From NCBI GenBank assembly GCA_003576945.1, contig QEVC01000004.1:1-53708 (forward strand): a DNA stretch of 53,708 nucleotides. Direction: 5' to 3'. Position 1 is the stretch's first letter. Every line of letters starts with the position of its first letter. Below are positions 8,277 to 17,708 of this stretch, in pieces. Under the pieces are notes generated by a model. The model saw only the letters and a program-made list of their open reading frames with translations, had not been told where the DNA came from and ran no database searches. Position numbers and translations under genes: made by a program. The stretch is from Candidatus Microgenomates bacterium. Its GTDB lineage: Bacteria > Patescibacteriota > Microgenomatia > UBA1400 > UBA12108.

Positions 8277-9626
8277 TTATTGTAACTCATGCTTCACGAG
8301 GCGATAGGCGCCAAAGTAACCCAACTCTGTCGCTAGTTCACCTTTGATAAATAAACTTGGATCATTCTTCTCACTGATCATCATAATAATGTTACTGCCC
8401 TCGACGATGTTTACACCTTCTCTTTTTAGCAGAATGGGGAGCCCACTCTCGCGGCCAAATGGTAGATCGTAGATGATACTAATCTCTCTAGATTCTTGGG
8501 CAATTCTACTTACGAGTTTTAGTTTATTTTCGAGACTGTAGGGAGTAGGAGAAAAACTTATTTTTGTTAAGAGATAGATGGCGAGTGCAGCTGCGAAGAA
8601 TATCCCCAATCGATGCTTTGAGAGAAAGTAGGAAAAAATAAGAACTGTTACAAGGGTGGCAACCAGTAAATAGTATTCAGGGAAGCCAACCGACCCTAAG
8701 AGTAGTACTAGCGCTAGGTTGATCAAAATCGTAAGAGAAGCGAGACGGATAAGACTAGGTTTCATAAAAAGCATAGCTATAGAGAGAGATGTGGCTACAA
8801 TCCCGAGTGGAAGATTGAGATCGCTTTTGCCGCCAAAAAACATTGCGAGGTTTTTGCCATAGCGAGAAAGTACCGAATGGGCAACCTCTAGTATGGGTTG
8901 CCTGACGGATTCTTGACCGATTATCAGCTCTTTGATGAGGTTGGACTGGAGACCCATGTGTCTTAGATCAAAGAGGATGAGTGGTGAGAGAGGGAGTAGG
9001 TAACCGATTAAAAGATAGAAAATTCGTGGAGAAAAAAGTGAAAGTGAACGAGTGCGGAAGAGCAGCAGGATCGGAGCAAGTGGGATAAGGGCCGCGTGGA
9101 TATGCCAAGAAAGAGATGCTAGAACACCAACTATAAGTAGCTCAAGATTAGAGTATTTGCGCTTACTTAAATAGTAGACCATGCCAATGTACCAAAGCGG
9201 AACGAAGATCACGTTCCAGGAGATACGTGACGCATCGACCGCGCTGGGGGAGACAGCCCAAAGAAGGGTAAAAATATAACCAAAACTTACATTCTTTAAG
9301 AAAAATCCTAATCCTAGAATTGAGACAATTGTGAGCGAGTCAATCATCACGCTTGTTGCTGGCAGCGAAATGGGATTACCGCCAGATAAAATATAGAACG
9401 GAGTTAAGAGATAATAATAGAGTGGACCCAAGAAGAAACCACCCTCCCCTCTGGCAACTGGGCCAATCAAAGTTGGCTTGCCTGAGACAATTTTCGTCAC
9501 TTCTTGGTAGTCACGATTTTGATCCCAATCAAAAGGAGCGTGGCTAGAGAGAGAATTGGTGCGTAGAAAGATGCCTAGTGCCAAGATTAATGCTGGAATG
9601 AGTGCTTTTTTTAGGAATATGATCAT
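8277..9626 (-). CDS. GT39-like membrane glycosyltransferase
   Basis: A 449-residue polytopic membrane protein. The first loop has DWDQNRD (D33, D35) in place of the usual DE, then LIGP (53-56) and LGPLYYYLL (66-74). The same GxPTLxGP ... LGPxYYY arrangement occurs in the gene at 21074-22576, so the two are paralogues within the GT-C superfamily. The replacement of E by Q in the acidic motif is worth noting, because the second acid may be supplied by D39. The ATG at 9626 overlaps the stop of the upstream GT4 gene as ATGA, indicating translational coupling. Donor and acceptor unknown. Confidence 0.75.
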   Translation of the reverse strand: MIIFLKKALIPALILALGIFLRTNSLSSHAPFDWDQNRDYQEVTKIVSGKPTLIGPVARGEGGFFLGPLYYYLLTPFYILSGGNPISLPATSVMIDSLTIVSILGLGFFLKNVSFGYIFTLLWAVSPSAVDASRISWNVIFVPLWYIGMVYYLSKRKYSNLELLIVGVLASLSWHIHAALIPLAPILLLFRTRSLSLFSPRIFYLLIGYLLPLSPLILFDLRHMGLQSNLIKELIIGQESVRQPILEVAHSVLSRYGKNLAMFFGGKSDLNLPLGIVATSLSIAMLFMKPSLIRLASLTILINLALVLLLGSVGFPEYYLLVATLVTVLIFSYFLSKHRLGIFFAAALAIYLLTKISFSPTPYSLENKLKLVSRIAQESREISIIYDLPFGRESGLPILLKREGVNIVEGSNIIMMISEKNDPSLFIKGELATELGYFGAYRLVKHELQ

Positions 9627-10660
9627 AGTAGCCTACTTAGCGAGTTTAGGAATGCTTGTTCAGTAAAGTCACTTATGTCTAGAAAACCTTCGTAGTCTTT
9701 GAAGTTCTTGGTGGTGAGGTTTTTAGTTTTAGTAATTAGCTCGTCCTCAGATTCCCATAAAAGTTCTTGATTTTTAACTATTTCGGTTTGTCCACCTGCT
9801 TTATAAACCAATGGAATCACGCGAGCGGCAATAGCCTCGACAGTGCTAATGCCAAAATGTTCAACTAGCTCGGGACTTTTGGTCTGATCAACAGCATAGC
9901 CGGCAGCGTGCCAATAAATGCTCGCCCGACCGTAGAGGTCTATTAGTTGCTGATATTCTGCGTTGGGTAAAAGCTCAATGTTATAGCCACTTGCCATGCC
10001 TCTTAATTTTTCGATCCAGGAATCTTCGACGCTCCCACCAACCAGAACAAGTTTCCAGTCTGGAATATCTTGGGATAATTTTTTAAATACATCAATTAAA
10101 ACATCTTGTTTTTTGACATTAAGGGAGGGTTCAAAGCGACCAACGGAGAGAATAATTTTTTCCTTAGCTTGAGTTTTTGCAATTTGAGGAACTGGAGGAT
10201 AAAGGACGTCAGAGTTAATCCCGTATTCATGGTCTACAATCGACTTGGTAAAGTTGGAATTGACGATAACATTTTTAATAGTATTAAGCTTTAGTTTATT
10301 CTTCCAATTTTTGCCGCCAACATTATGAAAAGGCACTTGCATGTGTAAGAGGTTAGTCTTTCCTCCAAGCATGGGGATAGAGCCATCAGAGAGGTAAACC
10401 ACGACATCGTAGGGACGGGTTGCCATAAACATAGCGAGCGGGCTTGCGCTATGGTACAAAGATTTAATTTTTGCATCTAGCACTGGATGCTTTAGATCGA
10501 TTGAGAGGAACTTGGTAATATTGCGAATGGATTCTAAATTATCCCAACCGATGTAGACTTCATAACCCAAAGTTTCTAAGGCTTGGCCACAGGTGAGCAT
10601 GTAGCGCTCTCCCCCACCCAAGTGATCTAAGTAGGGAGAGACAATTAATGCTTTTTTCAT
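9623..10660 (-). CDS. GT4-family glycosyltransferase
   Basis: A 345-residue GT-B enzyme. It has a glycine-rich GGGERY loop (15-20), SVGRFEP (172-178) at the start of the donor domain, VLVGG (205-209), and the EX7E motif E267 to E275 in EHFGISTVE. The motif context (SPELVEHFGISTVEA) resembles the ALG11/mannosyltransferase-like branch of GT4, which uses GDP-mannose, so GDP-mannose is plausible but unproven. ATG at 10660; ATGA overlap with the upstream GT2 gene and with the downstream GT39 gene, so it sits in the middle of a coupled trio. Confidence 0.85.
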   Translation of the reverse strand: MKKALIVSPYLDHLGGGERYMLTCGQALETLGYEVYIGWDNLESIRNITKFLSIDLKHPVLDAKIKSLYHSASPLAMFMATRPYDVVVYLSDGSIPMLGGKTNLLHMQVPFHNVGGKNWKNKLKLNTIKNVIVNSNFTKSIVDHEYGINSDVLYPPVPQIAKTQAKEKIILSVGRFEPSLNVKKQDVLIDVFKKLSQDIPDWKLVLVGGSVEDSWIEKLRGMASGYNIELLPNAEYQQLIDLYGRASIYWHAAGYAVDQTKSPELVEHFGISTVEAIAARVIPLVYKAGGQTEIVKNQELLWESEDELITKTKNLTTKNFKDYEGFLDISDFTEQAFLNSLSRLL

Positions 10661-11427
10661 AAAATCCCTTTGTTTTTTTGGAGTTCGTAGAGCTTGGCGT
10701 ACCTTAAATAGATCGCGTAGCTTTGATAGAGTGCCTGGATCATGCCTATACGACCATCCAAGAAACCTGCTTTGAGAAAGTAGCGACGGATGAATTCCAT
10801 CAGCGTTTTGCGGATAAGGGTTGTTGTAGTTACCGCCTCCACTTTGGCTTGGAAGAATTGCAGTGCTTCAACATCGGTATAGCGATTGGTCTTATCTACC
10901 ATTTGGGCGAGACTCGCGTCTTTGTGATGCTCCATCGGACTTGATGCATAACCAAATTCTCCGCGGATTTTGGGCATACCATGGATCTCTTTTGACCAAC
11001 TAACAAAATTTTGCTTATAAAATAAGCGCGGCACTTGGTCGTCACCAAAACCACCATGGCGAAGTGGATAGCCGAGAGAAAAGTTGCGCCGAGTTAGATA
11101 ATAGGCACCAAATTCAGTAACTACCTCACTAGATATAGATTTAATCTCGCTGGCTAAAGCGTCTGGAATTACCTCATCGTAATCCATAATGAGCACCCAT
11201 TTATATTTACTCTCGACAATCTGTTGACCACGGATATACTCAACCACTTTGGGAGTTTTAATATTTATTACACGAGCCTTACATTTTTTGAATAATTGAA
11301 GAACTTCTTTATCTTCACGTTCCATATTAAAGATGATAATTTCGTCAGCAAAAGAAACACTGTTTAACATTCTAGTGAATGTAGGGAGGTCATCCCCCAC
11401 GGCGATTTGGGTGCTAACGGTTAGCAT
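10657..11427 (-). CDS. GT2 glycosyltransferase
   Basis: A 256-residue GT-A protein from the ATG at 11427; a longer frame starts at a TTG (11463) inside the upstream gene and is less likely. It has an acidic metal motif MDYDEV and the REDKEV segment, and otherwise resembles the WaaE-type GT2 proteins at 4929-5738 and 13758-14660, all three sharing a histidine-rich middle (HGM, MEHHKD here) and a C-terminal amphipathic region. The first GT2 motif is degenerate (VGDDLPTFTRML in place of YNEE), so activity is somewhat uncertain. It overlaps the GT39 gene by 14 nt upstream and the GT4 gene by 4 nt downstream. Confidence 0.78.
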   Translation of the reverse strand: MLTVSTQIAVGDDLPTFTRMLNSVSFADEIIIFNMEREDKEVLQLFKKCKARVINIKTPKVVEYIRGQQIVESKYKWVLIMDYDEVIPDALASEIKSISSEVVTEFGAYYLTRRNFSLGYPLRHGGFGDDQVPRLFYKQNFVSWSKEIHGMPKIRGEFGYASSPMEHHKDASLAQMVDKTNRYTDVEALQFFQAKVEAVTTTTLIRKTLMEFIRRYFLKAGFLDGRIGMIQALYQSYAIYLRYAKLYELQKNKGIL

Positions 11428-12838
11428 AGAGACTATCTTTCTGGTATGCGTAGTAACTACCAACCTTAGCGATTAATAAATAACCAGGAGGAACTTTGTC
11501 TATGTCACCCTCGGTGACAATCGCGAGAGGATGGATATTACTACTTAGATCTCTCGCAAATTCATTGTAGTTGTAGTAGAAAGCAACGTGTTTTTTGCTA
11601 TAAAAAACAACAGAGGGGGCTCCGCCATACCTAAAACTACTACTAAGGCGCTGATCCTGGGGCAAAATTGCTTCGGCGGTTCTTTCACTGGAACTTACTA
11701 AATAAGCAATGCTTGAATCCGGCAACTCTGAGAGTATTGAGGCGATCTTAATGTGATCGGGGTAGGTTGTGATGCTACGACTGAATTCGGTGGTACGACT
11801 TAAATGGAGGAGAGATTGAAGTGCTGCACCAATAACTAGCACAATAACAGCCAAAGAATATTTCTTATTGACTCTACTAGCTAGATATGAAAAGAGATAA
11901 CCAATTCCGAGGGCAATCGCGGGATAAACAGGGAGTATGTACCAAGACAACCTAGTTTTGGCGAGAGTAAAGAGTGCAAGCGGAAAAAGAACCCACCACA
12001 AAGGTAAGTATTTCTTTTGCATTAAGGCTAAGATTAGGCCGATGGACGCTGTCAACAATATACCAACTCCTAGATCACGATAGAGGTGCTCAAAATAAAA
12101 CCACCTTGATTCAAGGTGAAACTCAATTGGGACAGTCGCACGCCTAATAACTTGTTCAAGTAGATATGGAGTATAGAAGTCTGCTCCATTCTCGAAAAAT
12201 TGGTAAGCATGCCAAGGGATGGTAAATAGTAAAAAGTAAAAAATAGAAAGTAGAAAGTATTTTTTTGATTTATTAAGAAAGAGTGGAGCGGCAATAATCA
12301 GTGCTAGCAAGCCTGCTGGACCTTTGGCAAAGATAGCGAGCGCGAGCGCGAGCGCTACCAAATATGGTTTGGCATTGTTGAGGAGCAAGGCTACAGCTGA
12401 CGTGATCCCGGCGAGCAGGAGTATATCTGTATTCACACTCCGACTGCGACCAATAAAGAGATCGAAATAGATGAGTATGATCGTGGCAACTGAAGCGGCA
12501 ACTGTACCGCCATAATGACCACCAATTACATAAACAGAAACCAAAGTAATAATGGTAAAAACCGGGATAAACAACCTTGCCCCTAGTTCGGGATCACTAC
12601 TTATTGAGCTACCAAGGGATGTAATATGAGCGATCAGGGGCGGTTTTTCGAGCCATAGACCACCATTCCAGGTTGGAGTAATAAACGTGCTGATACTTTG
12701 CTCAACCCCAAGCTGTGCATAGATACTCTCATCCCAATCATAGAGGTAATCACGCCCTAAGTTATGATAAAGCAGGATGGATACGACGAAGAGAAATAAT
12801 CCTGTTATGGTCTTAAGTAGGTTTAGTTTGAGCGTCAT
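11414..12838 (-). CDS. GT39/ArnT-like membrane glycosyltransferase
   Basis: A 474-residue polytopic membrane protein closely following the ArnT pattern: DWDE (D36-E37 acidic pair) after the first helix, then LEKPPL (E64, K65, P66, P67), the segment that in ArnT contacts the undecaprenyl-phosphate donor. The C-terminal ~120 residues form a soluble extracytoplasmic domain. ArnT itself moves aminoarabinose to lipid A; there is no lipid A evidence here, so only a polyprenyl-phosphate-sugar transferase can be claimed. ATG at 12838, 2 nt after the previous stop. A heptad purine tract (about 12222-12258) encodes the hydrophobic YFLLSIFYFLLF segment. Confidence 0.85.
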   Translation of the reverse strand: MTLKLNLLKTITGLFLFVVSILLYHNLGRDYLYDWDESIYAQLGVEQSISTFITPTWNGGLWLEKPPLIAHITSLGSSISSDPELGARLFIPVFTIITLVSVYVIGGHYGGTVAASVATIILIYFDLFIGRSRSVNTDILLLAGITSAVALLLNNAKPYLVALALALAIFAKGPAGLLALIIAAPLFLNKSKKYFLLSIFYFLLFTIPWHAYQFFENGADFYTPYLLEQVIRRATVPIEFHLESRWFYFEHLYRDLGVGILLTASIGLILALMQKKYLPLWWVLFPLALFTLAKTRLSWYILPVYPAIALGIGYLFSYLASRVNKKYSLAVIVLVIGAALQSLLHLSRTTEFSRSITTYPDHIKIASILSELPDSSIAYLVSSSERTAEAILPQDQRLSSSFRYGGAPSVVFYSKKHVAFYYNYNEFARDLSSNIHPLAIVTEGDIDKVPPGYLLIAKVGSYYAYQKDSLYANR

Positions 12839-12840
12839 GT

Positions 12841-13761
12841 TTAAAGCTTATTGTTGATAATTTTAATTGCGTCGTTACGATTACCCATCCGACCAAAGAG
12901 ATAATCTAAATAGGCGAGATGCCTCATGGGGTTTGGCAAGTTTCTGAGTATTGCTTCTCGGTGTAAGGCAAGCCTTAGCCGCCAGCTACCGTAGCGCCGG
13001 GCAATCATGAATCGATTACGGGTCATATAGTAATCAACGAGAGTGCTCCCGGCTAATGTACTACCACCATTTAGGTGATATAGCACGAGATTGGGGTTGT
13101 AAATTAACTCGATCCCGGCTTTTTCGGCGCGGAGACAAAAATCGGTGTCTTCTAAGTAAAGGAAAAATGACTCGTCAAACATACCAATTTTCTTAAAAAC
13201 TGTCCTCGGAACTGCCATAAAGCAACCAGTAATAAAATCTACATTTTTTATAGTGTCATGTTGGCCAAGGTCAACTTCGTCGATACCATAGTGACGCGAG
13301 ACTGCCATGCGATAGTCAAAATAGCCGCCTGCGTACCAGAGGATGTTGCCTTGCCCTCTTTGGCTTTCGTGATATTCGTAACCTTTGGCATAATATATTT
13401 TTGCGCCAGCAATACGATTCTTTTTGGCTACGTAGCGATAACTTCGGAAAAACAAGTTTTCGTCGACGAGAGTGTCATTGTTGATAATGTAGACTACTTC
13501 GGCACCCAGACGCAGTGCTTTTTTAATGCCCACGTTATTGCCAGCAGAGAAACCGATGTTGGCGCCTGTTTCGATTAGATCGAGACCGGGACATAGACCC
13601 TTTAACTCATTAAGGCACTCCTCACTACTTCCATTGTCCACCACTATAATATGTGGGGCATCCTTAGATTTTTGGATAGACTTAACACAGGTTGCCGTAG
13701 TCTTGGCATCTCTAAAGTTGATAAGGATGGCAGCGTGTTTGATTTTTTTGGTCTTTTTCAT
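12841..13761 (-). CDS. GT2 glycosyltransferase, rhamnosyltransferase-like
   Basis: A 306-residue GT2 enzyme: VVDNGSSEE (40-48), GANIGFSAGNNVGI (66-79), IINNDT metal motif (92-97) and LYLEDTDFCLRAEKAG (about 201-216), the signature acceptor-side motif of WbbL/RfbF-like rhamnosyltransferases. The LNGGST motif after it (about 229-234) is also typical. The ATG at 13761 overlaps the upstream GT2 stop as ATGA. In contrast to the membrane enzymes around it, it should act in the cytoplasm on a lipid-linked intermediate. Confidence 0.87.
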   Translation of the reverse strand: MKKTKKIKHAAILINFRDAKTTATCVKSIQKSKDAPHIIVVDNGSSEECLNELKGLCPGLDLIETGANIGFSAGNNVGIKKALRLGAEVVYIINNDTLVDENLFFRSYRYVAKKNRIAGAKIYYAKGYEYHESQRGQGNILWYAGGYFDYRMAVSRHYGIDEVDLGQHDTIKNVDFITGCFMAVPRTVFKKIGMFDESFFLYLEDTDFCLRAEKAGIELIYNPNLVLYHLNGGSTLAGSTLVDYYMTRNRFMIARRYGSWRLRLALHREAILRNLPNPMRHLAYLDYLFGRMGNRNDAIKIINNKL

Positions 13762-14660
13762 GCAATTAATTTTCTAGTAAACTTGCCCTTAATTTTTTTG
13801 ATTAAACTATCATCTTTACCATCCCAATAGAGAATCTCAGACAAACCATGGGTAAACCAAGATCTTGGGAATGATTTTAGTTCTGTAGCACTCAGTGAGT
13901 TCTCGTACTTTTTGCCTTCCCAATAGTAAGCGTACACAAAGAAGTAATAGAAAGATTGAAGAATTGATAACATGAATCCATGCATGCCATCAGTGTAGCC
14001 TCCTCCAGCAAAAAAGCGACTCACTAGCTCAGAAATAGAAAGTTTCATCGCATCTTGTAGAGTAAAGCTCTGATTTGAATTTAACCGATCTAATGCATCG
14101 ACTTTTGCATAACGACGATTTTTATCAAACCATTCGTCAAGATTTTGATAGTTTAGATGGGTTATAGCAAGCTTGGGATCGGGATCCAAGGTTACTCCAG
14201 TTCCACGTGTAAGCGCCTCGCTGTGAAGTGTGGTTGGAAATGTAACCATTCCACGCTTAAAGAATCTTACCTGGTAATCTGGCCACCAACGACTAGCTTT
14301 AACCCAGGAATTAAAAATATAGTTAGCCCTCGGGATTTTGACAAAATCAACCCCTTCTTCTGCCAGACTTTTCAGCTTTGTGATTAGATCATCCCCTACT
14401 GATTCGTCTGCATCAAGGTAAAGTAGATAGTCCTCCTTACGACTGTTAAAGACTTGAGACCTAACGGGTTCGACAATACTAGCGTAGGGCAGCTTAGTGT
14501 ACGTTGCTCCCCATTTTTTGCAGACCGCAGCGATATCTTCGGTACTACTCAGATCAGCAACGTGTAGGTTAAAGCCAGATTTTGAGAGCTTCTCTAAGGA
14601 TTCGCTTAAAAGATTGGCTTGGTTGTAAACAATAAAAACAGCGCCAATATTACTGGTCAT
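13758..14660 (-). CDS. GT2 glycosyltransferase, WaaE-like
   Basis: A 300-residue GT2 protein. It has a GT2 Rossmann start (FIVYNQANLLSESL), VADLSSTED in place of the common VDNGSTD, and a clear DxD, LYLDADES (D83, D85). KIPRANYIFNSWVKASRWWPD and the later HLNYQNLDEWFDKNRRYAKVDA correspond to the acceptor region of WaaE/SpsA-like transferases. ATG at 14660, overlapping the flippase stop by 11 nt, and ATGA with the following GT2. Donor unknown. Confidence 0.83.
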   Translation of the reverse strand: MTSNIGAVFIVYNQANLLSESLEKLSKSGFNLHVADLSSTEDIAAVCKKWGATYTKLPYASIVEPVRSQVFNSRKEDYLLYLDADESVGDDLITKLKSLAEEGVDFVKIPRANYIFNSWVKASRWWPDYQVRFFKRGMVTFPTTLHSEALTRGTGVTLDPDPKLAITHLNYQNLDEWFDKNRRYAKVDALDRLNSNQSFTLQDAMKLSISELVSRFFAGGGYTDGMHGFMLSILQSFYYFFVYAYYWEGKKYENSLSATELKSFPRSWFTHGLSEILYWDGKDDSLIKKIKGKFTRKLIA

Positions 14661-16134
14661 ATGACCTAATTGTAGCTGAGTCCTTTAGAGTATGCCAGAC
14701 TTTGCCAAGTTCGGCCTTTAGCATCTTTTGATCAAAGAAGTAGATCAAAACACAGTAGAGAACGATCGCAAGAAGAATCGCTAAGACGAGCGACAGTAGC
14801 CCAGTAACATAAGTGGTCACGCCGAGATAGGTAACTACACCCATAATCAAACTGGCGATGAGCGGACGCTTAATCATTTCCCAGGTTTCCAATTTGACGA
14901 TTTTGTTGATTTCGTGGACTACCAAAGGAATTGTGATATAGGTGATGGCCGCGACCGTGATGGCGATACCGCTATAGCCAACCCACCTAATTAGGGGCAG
15001 GCCGATCGCCCAAGTCAGTGCTGTATAGAGCACCATTAGTCTCAAGACTACTTTAGGCCTACCGAGGGCGTAGAGCGCGTTCGTGTAGGTGGTGGTAATA
15101 AAGACTGGGACGGCGGAGAGTAAGAAGAAGATAAGGGTCGTAAGCGCGGGCAACCATTTATCGCTTTTATCGGCGTAGAGATACATAAGCAGTGGCTGGG
15201 CGGTTACGAGTAAACCGATGATGGCGGGGAAATATAGTACTGCCATTAAGTGAATTGATTTCTCGATCCAACTCTTAAGCCGTGCTGTATCACCCTGTAT
15301 ACGCGAGTACGTGGGAAAAGTAATGCGCGAGATGATGGTTGAGAGCTCTAAAGGACGACTACTAATATTCTGAGCGAGGTTGACGTAGGCGACAGCGGCT
15401 GGGCCATACCAAAGCGCGATCACGGTGGGAGCGAGATTATCTTTGAGGAGGGCCAGCACGGAGTTTAGCTGATAGGGAATGCCAAAGTGGAGGAGATCGT
15501 GGACACTCTTTTTGGCAAGTTTATAACCGATGGGCCAAGGCTTAATAAATGAGAGGGCGATGGCGCCTAGAGTAGTTCTAGCAACTACCGCCACGACCAA
15601 ACTCCAAACACCATAGCCATGTGTTGCCATAATAACAGCGACTGCATTGTAGGTAATAGTTTCGATAACTTCAGGAATGACGAGGAGTTCGAACCTTAGG
15701 TCCCGCTCGAGGAGGATGGAGGGGATGGTTTTGAAGGAAGTAATAAATAGTGAAAGACTGAGCATTCTGATCAACCATACTCCCTCAGTTCCAAGATTAT
15801 AGAAACTGGATAGTGGTCCGGCGGCCAAGAAGGCGAGAACAAGTAGGACAGTAACTAAAATTTGTTGGACGGTGAAGGTAGTTTTTAGATCATCTTCTTC
15901 GATTTTTTCCTTTTGAATTAAGGCTGCGCCGAGACCAACATCTGAAAAGAACGAGAGAAAGGTAAAAACAACAAAACTAATAATTGCAAAAACACCGAAA
16001 GACTCTTGTGGAAGTAGTCTAGCTAAATAAATAATACCGACTGTGTCGATGACCTTAAGGAGAAGTCGGCGAAAAGTAAGGGTAAAGACTCCACGCAGGG
16101 CTTTTTGTTTGATCACGGAGAATGCATCACTCAT
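14650..16134 (-). CDS. Wzx/WzxC-like lipid-linked glycan flippase (MOP superfamily)
   Basis: A 494-residue protein with about 12-14 hydrophobic helices across its length and no soluble domain. The N-terminal block (KALRGVFTLTFRRLLLKVIDTVGIIYLARLL, in parts) and PQESFGVFAIISF (41-53) match the start of WzxC/RfbX-type polysaccharide flippases, as does DVGLGAALIQ (65-74). It should move a polyprenyl-diphosphate-linked oligosaccharide from the cytoplasmic to the outer face, linking the cytoplasmic GT2/GT4 enzymes here to the external GT-C enzymes. ATG at 16134, in ATGA overlap with the upstream PTPS-related gene. No Wzy polymerase is obvious nearby, although one of the many GT-C-like proteins could serve. 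Confidence 0.88.
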   Translation of the reverse strand: MSDAFSVIKQKALRGVFTLTFRRLLLKVIDTVGIIYLARLLPQESFGVFAIISFVVFTFLSFFSDVGLGAALIQKEKIEEDDLKTTFTVQQILVTVLLVLAFLAAGPLSSFYNLGTEGVWLIRMLSLSLFITSFKTIPSILLERDLRFELLVIPEVIETITYNAVAVIMATHGYGVWSLVVAVVARTTLGAIALSFIKPWPIGYKLAKKSVHDLLHFGIPYQLNSVLALLKDNLAPTVIALWYGPAAVAYVNLAQNISSRPLELSTIISRITFPTYSRIQGDTARLKSWIEKSIHLMAVLYFPAIIGLLVTAQPLLMYLYADKSDKWLPALTTLIFFLLSAVPVFITTTYTNALYALGRPKVVLRLMVLYTALTWAIGLPLIRWVGYSGIAITVAAITYITIPLVVHEINKIVKLETWEMIKRPLIASLIMGVVTYLGVTTYVTGLLSLVLAILLAIVLYCVLIYFFDQKMLKAELGKVWHTLKDSATIRSYDQ

Positions 16135-17708
16135 AGCGCTAATCCTAACACAACAATCAGGGTAACTAGACTTAAGACAACTCCCAACTTCTCAACTGGA
16201 GTCTGCTGCCAGGTTAAGTCGACGGCGTAGGTGCCTGGAGGAACTGGGGCATGAGTACGAATAGTGCCATCAGGATTTGGTACGATATCAGTTGGATAAC
16301 CATTTAAGTTTAGTTTCCAGTGTGGCATATACGCGGTTTGAATGGTGAGTGTTTGCACGAGCTTATTTTCGATTTGGCCCGTGACACGGGTACTGCTTCG
16401 AGTTAGACCATCACTAGACTCACTTTCGGGGAATTGAGGCATCCAAGTTGGCAAGTATTCTGGGATCTTATCTTTGGCGACAGTTGCAAGGGTAGGTTTA
16501 GAAAGGAAGGTTCTATCATCATAATTTCTAATTTCCTGTGGCTGAAAGAATGGAGAACTAAAGTAGATTAGCAAGATAGAAAGAATGACGGTTATTGTGC
16601 TACCTTTTAAATCTTCAATTTCTGATGGAAGTAACCATGCGACCATATAGGCAATCCCAAAAGTTGCGTAGAGAAGCAATCTCCAGGGGAATTGAATGAA
16701 CTCGGCGAGAGGGAAAATATTCCAGAGCCACTGACTATTGATGGTGGTTGCATAGGCAAAGCCAAAAGTTATTAAGAAAACTATAAATTTGTAGCGAGAG
16801 AGAGACCTGGTGGCGATAGTTCTGAAAAGTGAGAGTGCCAACAAGACAAGTGGAAACTTGCCAAGCATGAAGGACATTCCATCACTCTCGCCCATCGGGG
16901 CTGAACCACCATAGCCCCAGGCCGAATGCCAGAGCTGAGTAAAGTTTAAGAAGTGGTCGCTGAGTTTAGTCTGGGTTGCAACCCGCGCTACCTGGACGAA
17001 AGATTGTTCAAAGATGATTGGTAATGTAGCAAATGAGGTGAGAAGGAATGAAAGAGCGAGAGCTAGAACAGATCTTGGACGATCGACGCGCTTTTGCAAA
17101 AAGATGATAATCAAAATGAGAATGGGAAGAATAAACCAGACGACAGTATTATGAGAGAGTAAAAAAGCAGCAGTGATTAGTGAGGGAGCAAGAATTTGTT
17201 TGCGAGTGGAAATGGGATTAGTCCAGTAATAGATCACCCAGGGAAGGAGGGTCCAGACCATGACCTCAGCAAAGGCGCCACGAACGTAGATGGTTAGGGC
17301 GTGATATGGCAAAACTGCATAACAAACGGTTGCAAGTAGTGCGTTGTAACGGCCGTACTTTTTCGTCAAGGTGTACATACCCAGCAGTGAAAGGACTACG
17401 CAAGACAATAAAGTTAGTTTAATAGCTAAAATCAGAGTCGGAGTGGCGAGTGAAATGAGTGCAGAAAAATAGGTAAAGAGTGGAGCATAGTAGAGGAATA
17501 AGGGATAGCCAAAACCGTTGTTGAGCATGTTGTTCCAAGCGGCAGGAATTTGCCCCTCCCCTAGTGTACTTTTAAGCATCGAAAGTCTCGCGACAGCCGT
17601 AGGATCATGAACGTCAAACCATCCCTGTTGAGACAGTGGCAAGGTGACGAAGATGGTCGCAACAATTAGCGTTATTATGGGAATAAAACGAGAAAGATAC
17701 TTAATCAT
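16131..17708 (-). CDS. PTPS-related (PF10131-type) GT-C-like membrane protein
   Basis: A 525-residue polytopic membrane protein, paralogue of the one at 3278-4927. The key residues are H34-D35 after the first helix and YVRGAFAEVM (R143, G144, E148) followed by LLPWVIYYW, and the spacing is the same in both paralogues. The last third is a beta-rich extracytoplasmic domain (about 395-500) closed by a final helix. The family is named after a mis-associated pterin domain; its fold and neighbourhood point to lipid-sugar-dependent glycosyl transfer. ATGA overlaps with both neighbours (17705-17708 and 16131-16134). Confidence 0.77.
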   Translation of the reverse strand: MIKYLSRFIPIITLIVATIFVTLPLSQQGWFDVHDPTAVARLSMLKSTLGEGQIPAAWNNMLNNGFGYPLFLYYAPLFTYFSALISLATPTLILAIKLTLLSCVVLSLLGMYTLTKKYGRYNALLATVCYAVLPYHALTIYVRGAFAEVMVWTLLPWVIYYWTNPISTRKQILAPSLITAAFLLSHNTVVWFILPILILIIIFLQKRVDRPRSVLALALSFLLTSFATLPIIFEQSFVQVARVATQTKLSDHFLNFTQLWHSAWGYGGSAPMGESDGMSFMLGKFPLVLLALSLFRTIATRSLSRYKFIVFLITFGFAYATTINSQWLWNIFPLAEFIQFPWRLLLYATFGIAYMVAWLLPSEIEDLKGSTITVILSILLIYFSSPFFQPQEIRNYDDRTFLSKPTLATVAKDKIPEYLPTWMPQFPESESSDGLTRSSTRVTGQIENKLVQTLTIQTAYMPHWKLNLNGYPTDIVPNPDGTIRTHAPVPPGTYAVDLTWQQTPVEKLGVVLSLVTLIVVLGLAL

